Notes under the pieces: model-generated | The model's database searches: none | What the model saw: the letters and a program-made list of their open reading frames with translations, nothing else | Told to the model about the DNA's origin: nothing | Position numbers and translations under genes: made by a program | Assembly (NCBI GenBank): GCA_013286595.1 | Contig: JABDFI010000003.1 | Location: 1 to 64,000 of the forward strand | From: Chlamydiota bacterium | GTDB taxonomy: Bacteria; Chlamydiota; Chlamydiia; Chlamydiales; Rhabdochlamydiaceae | Reading direction: 5' to 3' | Length of the DNA: 64,000 nucleotides | Shown: positions 59,078 to 64,000 of the stretch, piece by piece | Position numbering within the stretch: position 1 is the stretch's first letter | Layout of the letters: every line of letters starts with the position of its first letter

Positions 59078-59511
59078 AATTTACCTTCCTTAAATTGTTT
59101 ACAATGATTAAATAATTGCAAATTTTTTAATAAATATATATTAAAAACATCTACTATATTTTAAATTTTATAGTAATTTATAATTATTTTCAATTTATTT
59201 TTTGGAATTTATTAAATAAAATGTTTTAAATAGTGCAGAATTATAATATAACATATTGACCCTCTGACTCTTGTAAAACAGGCCATTTTACGGTATTTTG
59301 GGCCTGAAAGGTAATGCCATGGGGTCCACACGTCAAAATTTAATAAGATATGTTGTCTGATTGTAAATTTTATTTACAAAACGTACAAAGCAGAGTTTAC
59401 GGCTTAATTTTCGTTAGGCTTGGCTTCACTGCTATTTTAATGGGAGCTGCTGTCGATAGCATTCTCATTGAATAAAAATGTTTACGTTCATAGAATGACA
59501 CAAGGCGCTTT

Positions 59512-59862
59512 GTGGCGCGATATATATGTGGGGGTCATTTCATGAAACATATTGCTGAAGAAAGTCCTAAAACGCGCAAAGCCAGAGAAAAACTTAAAAA
59601 GCAATTTGACGCCTACGATAAGAAAATTACTCCTCAAGCTTTGGAAAAAAAATCGATTGAGATCCATCGTTGGATAGCGCGTCATGCTCATCATCGTGTT
59701 GTTCTCAAATCCAAAAGCATCTCTCTATTTGATGAGAATCAAAACACAGCTAATCTTAGCAGTCGTATTAGCCAGCTCGCTGATCAGATTGGTCGCGATG
59801 TCACCTCCGAACCCTCACCTGTTCTCATGAATAAGCTGAAAAAACTTGTGTCTAAAAAGTAA
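59512..59862 (+). CDS. Hypothetical small protein
   Basis: 116 aa basic ORF; GTG/ATG start near GGGGGTC. Confidence 0.5.
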   Translation: MARYICGGHFMKHIAEESPKTRKAREKLKKQFDAYDKKITPQALEKKSIEIHRWIARHAHHRVVLKSKSISLFDENQNTANLSSRISQLADQIGRDVTSEPSPVLMNKLKKLVSKK

Positions 59863-59937
59863 ACATGTCCCACTGTCCAGCTTGAGATAAATCAAAGTGT
59901 GAATTAGAATTCGTCTCCATCATCTCATGGCGGTTTT

Positions 59938-61209
59938 ATGACCAATATCATCGAGTGCCTCAAAGAAAGGGGATTAATCGAGGCAACGACAAGCGACGAG
60001 CTGTTAGATCGGGTCAGTCGACCTATCAAGATCTACATTGGGTTTGATCCCTCAGCAGATAGTTTGCATGTGGGTAATCTTGTAGGGATTGTCGTATTGC
60101 GCTGGTTTCAACAATTTGGTCATACTCCTTGTGTGATTTTGGGTGGAGCTACTGGAAGAATCGGCGACCCCTCAGGAAAAAGTGTAGAACGTCCTTTGCT
60201 TGACCAAGAAACCATCCAGTATAATGTAGGAAGAATCCGGCAACATTTTGAACGGATATTAGACTTCAATCATCCCACTGCCAAACCTCTCATCTTGAAC
60301 AATGACCAATGGTTTTCTAAATTTTCCCTGGTTGATTTTTTACGCGATATAGGTAAGCATTTCCGTGTCAGCGTGATGCTTGCAAAAGAAAGTGTGAAGT
60401 CGCGCTTGCAATCCGAAGAAGGGATTAGTTTTACCGAATTTACTTACCAACTTCTTCAAGCCTATGATTTTTACCATCTTTATACGGAGCATGGAGTTGA
60501 ACTTGAGGGAGGAGGAAGCGATCAATGGGGCAATATCACAGCGGGTATTGAGCTTGTGCGCAAGATGAATAAGCAGCAGGTATACGGCTTAACTTTTCCC
60601 TTATTGACCCGTAGCGATGGTAAAAAATTTGGAAAAACAGAAGATGGAGCTGTTTGGTTAGCTGCAGATCGCTGCTCTCCCTATCAATTTTATCAATATT
60701 TTATCCGCGTTGCCGATGCAGATGTCATCAAGCTCATGCGGATGCTCACTTTTATGCCGATGGATGAGATTAAAGAATATGAAAAGAAGATGTCAGATCC
60801 TCAGTATGTGGCCAACACAGCTCAAAAAAGACTTGCTGAGGAGTTAACTAGATTGATTCATGGAGAAGATGGTTTAGCAACGGCTCTTAAAGTGACAGAT
60901 AGCGCAGCTCCAGGGTCAGATTCTATACTTCATCCTGATATGTTGAGAGAAATTGCCAAAGATATGCCGAGTTTTTCTTTAACGCGTCCTGAGGTGATAG
61001 GTCAAAAGTACATTGATGTCATGGTGAAAATGGGATTGATTGCCAGCAAAGGAGAAGCTGTAAGGCTCATTTCCAACGGAGGGGCTTATCTAAATAACCA
61101 GCGCGTAGATGATCCGCAATTGCGGTTGGTTGAATCGGATCTGATTGGGGAGGAGTTCATCCTATTCGGGGCTGGTAAAAAGAAAAAGATGTTATTGTCG
61201 ATTCATTAG
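59938..61209 (+). CDS. tyrS: Tyrosyl-tRNA synthetase
   Basis: YIGFDPSADSLHVGNLVGI, GGATGRIGDPSGK, GGSDQWGNITAG, SDGKKFGKTEDGAVWL, C-terminal S4 domain. Confidence 0.97.
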   Translation: MTNIIECLKERGLIEATTSDELLDRVSRPIKIYIGFDPSADSLHVGNLVGIVVLRWFQQFGHTPCVILGGATGRIGDPSGKSVERPLLDQETIQYNVGRIRQHFERILDFNHPTAKPLILNNDQWFSKFSLVDFLRDIGKHFRVSVMLAKESVKSRLQSEEGISFTEFTYQLLQAYDFYHLYTEHGVELEGGGSDQWGNITAGIELVRKMNKQQVYGLTFPLLTRSDGKKFGKTEDGAVWLAADRCSPYQFYQYFIRVADADVIKLMRMLTFMPMDEIKEYEKKMSDPQYVANTAQKRLAEELTRLIHGEDGLATALKVTDSAAPGSDSILHPDMLREIAKDMPSFSLTRPEVIGQKYIDVMVKMGLIASKGEAVRLISNGGAYLNNQRVDDPQLRLVESDLIGEEFILFGAGKKKKMLLSIH

Positions 61210-61516
61210 TCTTTTATACTCTTTCATTTAAAAAATAGTTTTTAATATTTTTTTTCTAATCAAACATTTGGGTGATGTCTTTACTAAGACTTTGCCATTG
61301 TCTTACCATATCATATTGATTACAAAGGTGTTAAATTGATAAGAAGGAGTTGGACTTTTTTCATGATTTCATTTAATTTTCAATCAAAGTTAAAGTTTTT
61401 TGTAAAAACAACTTGCTTGAAAATCAAGGTGATACAACAATGAGCAAGTAGTTAAAGCATACAGGTATAGGGTGTGCTGTGCGAACCATTCTGTTCAAAC
61501 AAGGAGTCGAGAGTTT

Positions 61517-61825
61517 ATGGCGACAATCACTAAAAAAAGATTAATCCAGGTGATTTCCCAGCAGCGAGGCGTTCATCCAAATGATGTGCGCAACGTTATT
61601 CAATCTTTTTTAGATGCCATGATCGAGACCCTTTCCAAAGGAGACCGGTTAGAATTTCGCGATTTTGGCGTATTTGAAGTGGTCGAAAGAAAGCAAAAAA
61701 TTGGCCGAAATCCTAAAAATGCTTCCGTTCCGATTGTTATCCCAGCCAGACAAGCGGTAAAATTTACCCCTGGTAAAAAGATGAAAAAATTGATTGAAAA
61801 AGAGAAAAAAGCTTCTGGTCGATAA
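61517..61825 (+). CDS. HU/IHF-family DNA-binding protein
   Basis: FRDFGVFEVVERKQKIGRNPKNASVPIVIPARQAVKFTPGKKMK; ATG 61517 preferred over the ORF-track start. Confidence 0.93.
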   Translation: MATITKKRLIQVISQQRGVHPNDVRNVIQSFLDAMIETLSKGDRLEFRDFGVFEVVERKQKIGRNPKNASVPIVIPARQAVKFTPGKKMKKLIEKEKKASGR

Positions 61826-61957
61826 GAACTAAAGATCAATTTTAATTACGAGGGGCTTATTATTATGCTCCTCATTTCTTGATTTAATTGTAAAATTCAT
61901 GTGTTTTATATTCTTTTTAATTTTATTTCTTTGTAAGTTGTCATTTTTTATCTAAAA

Positions 61958-63112
61958 ATGCATTCTAAGCTTCCGAAAAAGGGCGTTTCTATTTATAATT
62001 TTGCTCCAAGGAGGCAGTTGCCTCCAAGAGAGCCTATTCATTTTTTAGGGTGTGAGTGTTCTGTGGCAAAATTGATCTTGATTAGCGCAGTTATACTATT
62101 TTCAGCGTTGGGTATCATGGCTTTGTTTAAGAAAAAGCCGGGTGTTGACATCACCACTCAACAGAAACAAAAGGAAGCAGCGGCTTCTCTCAATGAAACA
62201 GCTGTCGTTTCCATCCCTAGCAAATCCAATGCCCTGACCTCCTCTCAACAACCTAAGGCTATCTTGTCAAAAACTGTCGATTCCAATGAAAAAGCGCTTC
62301 CTCGCCCTTTTTCTATGGCTAAGGATGATTTTCCCACCATTGATAGGATTTTTCAACTGTTCACCTTAGGGCCGACGAAGCTACCCATTGTCGATACGAT
62401 CCATTATTCAAGTTCTGTTGATTGGCTAAAGGGAAGACCCGCATGGCTTGCTGATTATGCTGCTCATTACAATACTTCGCGTCATTTTATTGCCCGGAGC
62501 TTAAATGGTAAGCCCGATTACTTCTCACAGAAGATTTCAGAAGGCTGTAAATTCAACGTATTTAGAAAGGACAAAAAAATTCATTTTTATCTCTTAGTCG
62601 ATGTTTCTCGTTGTAAAATGGGATTTTATTACGTCGATTTAGACACAAATGAACGCGTACTGCTCAAGACCTATGCAGTAGGGCTTGGAAGACCCAATCC
62701 CTCTTCACCTTCGGGCTCTCTCACACCCTTAGGGCGCTATTCTCTGGGTAATCGCGTGGCCATTTATACTCCGGGAATTGAGGGATATTACCAAGATCAA
62801 AAAATTGAGATGGTCAAAGTATTTGGGACTAGATGGATCCCTTTTGATCAAGAGATTGAGCGTGTGAGTGCACCAGCTAAAGGATATGGTTTGCAAGGTG
62901 CTCCTTGGAGTGTCGATTCTAAAGAAGCGCGCCTAGTAGAGAATCGATCCTGCATAGGAGCTTATGATAGCGATGGGTGTGTACGCATGGCCTCAGAAGA
63001 TATTGAAGAATTATTTGCCATTGTGCTCACAAAACCGACCTTTATAGAAATTGTAAAAGACTTTCATGAAGCTAAACTTCCGGGAATCGAAGTTGCAGCG
63101 CCATCCCGATAG
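61958..63112 (+). CDS. L,D-transpeptidase (YkuD domain), membrane-anchored
   Basis: [18 protein letters not shown]…[28 protein letters not shown] … [23 protein letters not shown]. Confidence 0.85.
   Translation: MHSKLPKKGVSIYNFAPRRQLPPREPIHFLGCECSVAKLILISAVILFSALGIMALFKKKPGVDITTQQKQKEAAASLNETAVVSIPSKSNALTSSQQPKAILSKTVDSNEKALPRPFSMAKDDFPTIDRIFQLFTLGPTKLPIVDTIHYSSSVDWLKGRPAWLADYAAHYNTSRHFIARSLNGKPDYFSQKISEGCKFNVFRKDKKIHFYLLVDVSRCKMGFYYVDLDTNERVLLKTYAVGLGRPNPSSPSGSLTPLGRYSLGNRVAIYTPGIEGYYQDQKIEMVKVFGTRWIPFDQEIERVSAPAKGYGLQGAPWSVDSKEARLVENRSCIGAYDSDGCVRMASEDIEELFAIVLTKPTFIEIVKDFHEAKLPGIEVAAPSR
62010..62025. repeat. Variant palindrome GGAGGCAGTTGCCTCC inside the L,D-transpeptidase N-terminus
   Basis: 16-bp palindrome (G:T centre mismatch), encodes RRQLPP. 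Confidence 0.55.
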
Positions 63113-63125
63113 TCAGGAGAAAATA

Positions 63126-64000
63126 ATGTTATCTCATGAGAAGCAAATTTTAGATTACGAAAAAACTATTGCAGAGCTCAAAGAGAGCAATAAAAATAGT
63201 GATCTTTGGAGTGCTGAAGAGATCCTTAAGCTAGAGAGTAAGCTCGAACAGCTGAAGATAAAAGTCTATTCCCAGTTAACCCCCTGGGAGCGAGTGACTA
63301 TTTGCCGCCATCCTTCCCGTCCAAAAGGAATAGATTACATACGGCATATGTGCGATGGTTTTTTTGAGCTCTTTGGCGATCGTCTGTTTCGAGACGACCC
63401 ATCGATTGTGGCAGGTATTGCGCGCATCGGAGGGGAAAAATTCATGATCATTGCCCAGGAAAAGGGTTGTGATACAGCAAGCCGTCTTCATCGAAATTTT
63501 GGTTCACCCCATCCCGAAGGCTATCGGAAGGCAATGCGTTGCATGAGGATGGCTGCAAAATTTAACTTGCCTGTTCTCTCTTTAATAGACACTCCTGGTG
63601 CTTATCCTGGTTTGGCCGCCGAAGAGCGTGGACAAGGATGGGCTATTGCCAATAATTTATGGGAGATGTCGCGGCTTCCTACCCCTATTATCGTTGTATT
63701 GATTGGCGAGGGGTGCTCAGGGGGGGCTCTCGGGGTTGGAATAGGAGATGTGGTAGCGATGCTAGAACATGCTTATTATTCTGTCATTTCTCCGGAAGCC
63801 TGTGCTTCCATTTTGTGGCGTGACACGAATAAAAAGGAGGACGCTTCCTGCATCTTAAAGATGCATGTAGAAGAGCTCCTAAAATTCGATATTGTCGATG
63901 CGATGATTGAAGAACCACTGGGTGGGGCACACCACGATCCCAGCACTGTTTATCGCAGTGTTAAGAAATACATCTTAGATCAATGGAATATTTTGAAAAC
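63126..64000 (+). CDS. accA: Acetyl-CoA carboxylase carboxyltransferase subunit alpha, truncated at window end
   Basis: [22 protein letters not shown] … [45 protein letters not shown] … [15 protein letters not shown]. Confidence 0.95.
   Translation, partial: MLSHEKQILDYEKTIAELKESNKNSDLWSAEEILKLESKLEQLKIKVYSQLTPWERVTICRHPSRPKGIDYIRHMCDGFFELFGDRLFRDDPSIVAGIARIGGEKFMIIAQEKGCDTASRLHRNFGSPHPEGYRKAMRCMRMAAKFNLPVLSLIDTPGAYPGLAAEERGQGWAIANNLWEMSRLPTPIIVVLIGEGCSGGALGVGIGDVVAMLEHAYYSVISPEACASILWRDTNKKEDASCILKMHVEELLKFDIVDAMIEEPLGGAHHDPSTVYRSVKKYILDQWNILK

Overview
The window looks like a chromosomal segment of an environmental, amoeba-associated chlamydia (Parachlamydiaceae, Protochlamydia/Parachlamydia-like). 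This is inferred from chlamydial gene neighbourhoods (groEL-groES-pepF; HU/IHF-L,D-transpeptidase-accA) and from F-box/LRR genes; no database was searched. Main content: (i) a metabolic/ion-transport block with mgtA-like P-type ATPase, ackA-xfp (phosphoketolase) with overlapping stop/start, and a plasma-membrane-type H+-ATPase followed in frame by a DUF2934-like remnant; (ii) four F-box + leucine-rich-repeat genes, two of them a tandem duplication whose breakpoint is visible; (iii) exported or eukaryote-like enzymes (gulonolactone-oxidase-like, acetamidase-like, LicD-like, SET domain, carbonic anhydrase, a spermidine synthase with a signal peptide); (iv) housekeeping genes (prfC, bioY, emrAB-type efflux operon, fumC, proC, groESL, pepF, ptsH-like, rpiA, tyrS, hup, ldt, accA). 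The least explained structure is a set of dispersed palindromic repeats. One family is built on GAGGCAATTGCCTC, occurring as bare palindromes and as expanded 80-180 bp elements, often at stop codons. Others are a two-copy 161/162 bp MITE-like element, a GTACAAAGTCGAG-ended element abutting two stop codons, and a 50-bp perfect inverted repeat. Two small CDSs missing from the ORF track, a degenerate tRNA-Asn-like sequence, a serine-recombinase relic and a CIRCE-like operator upstream of groES were also found.
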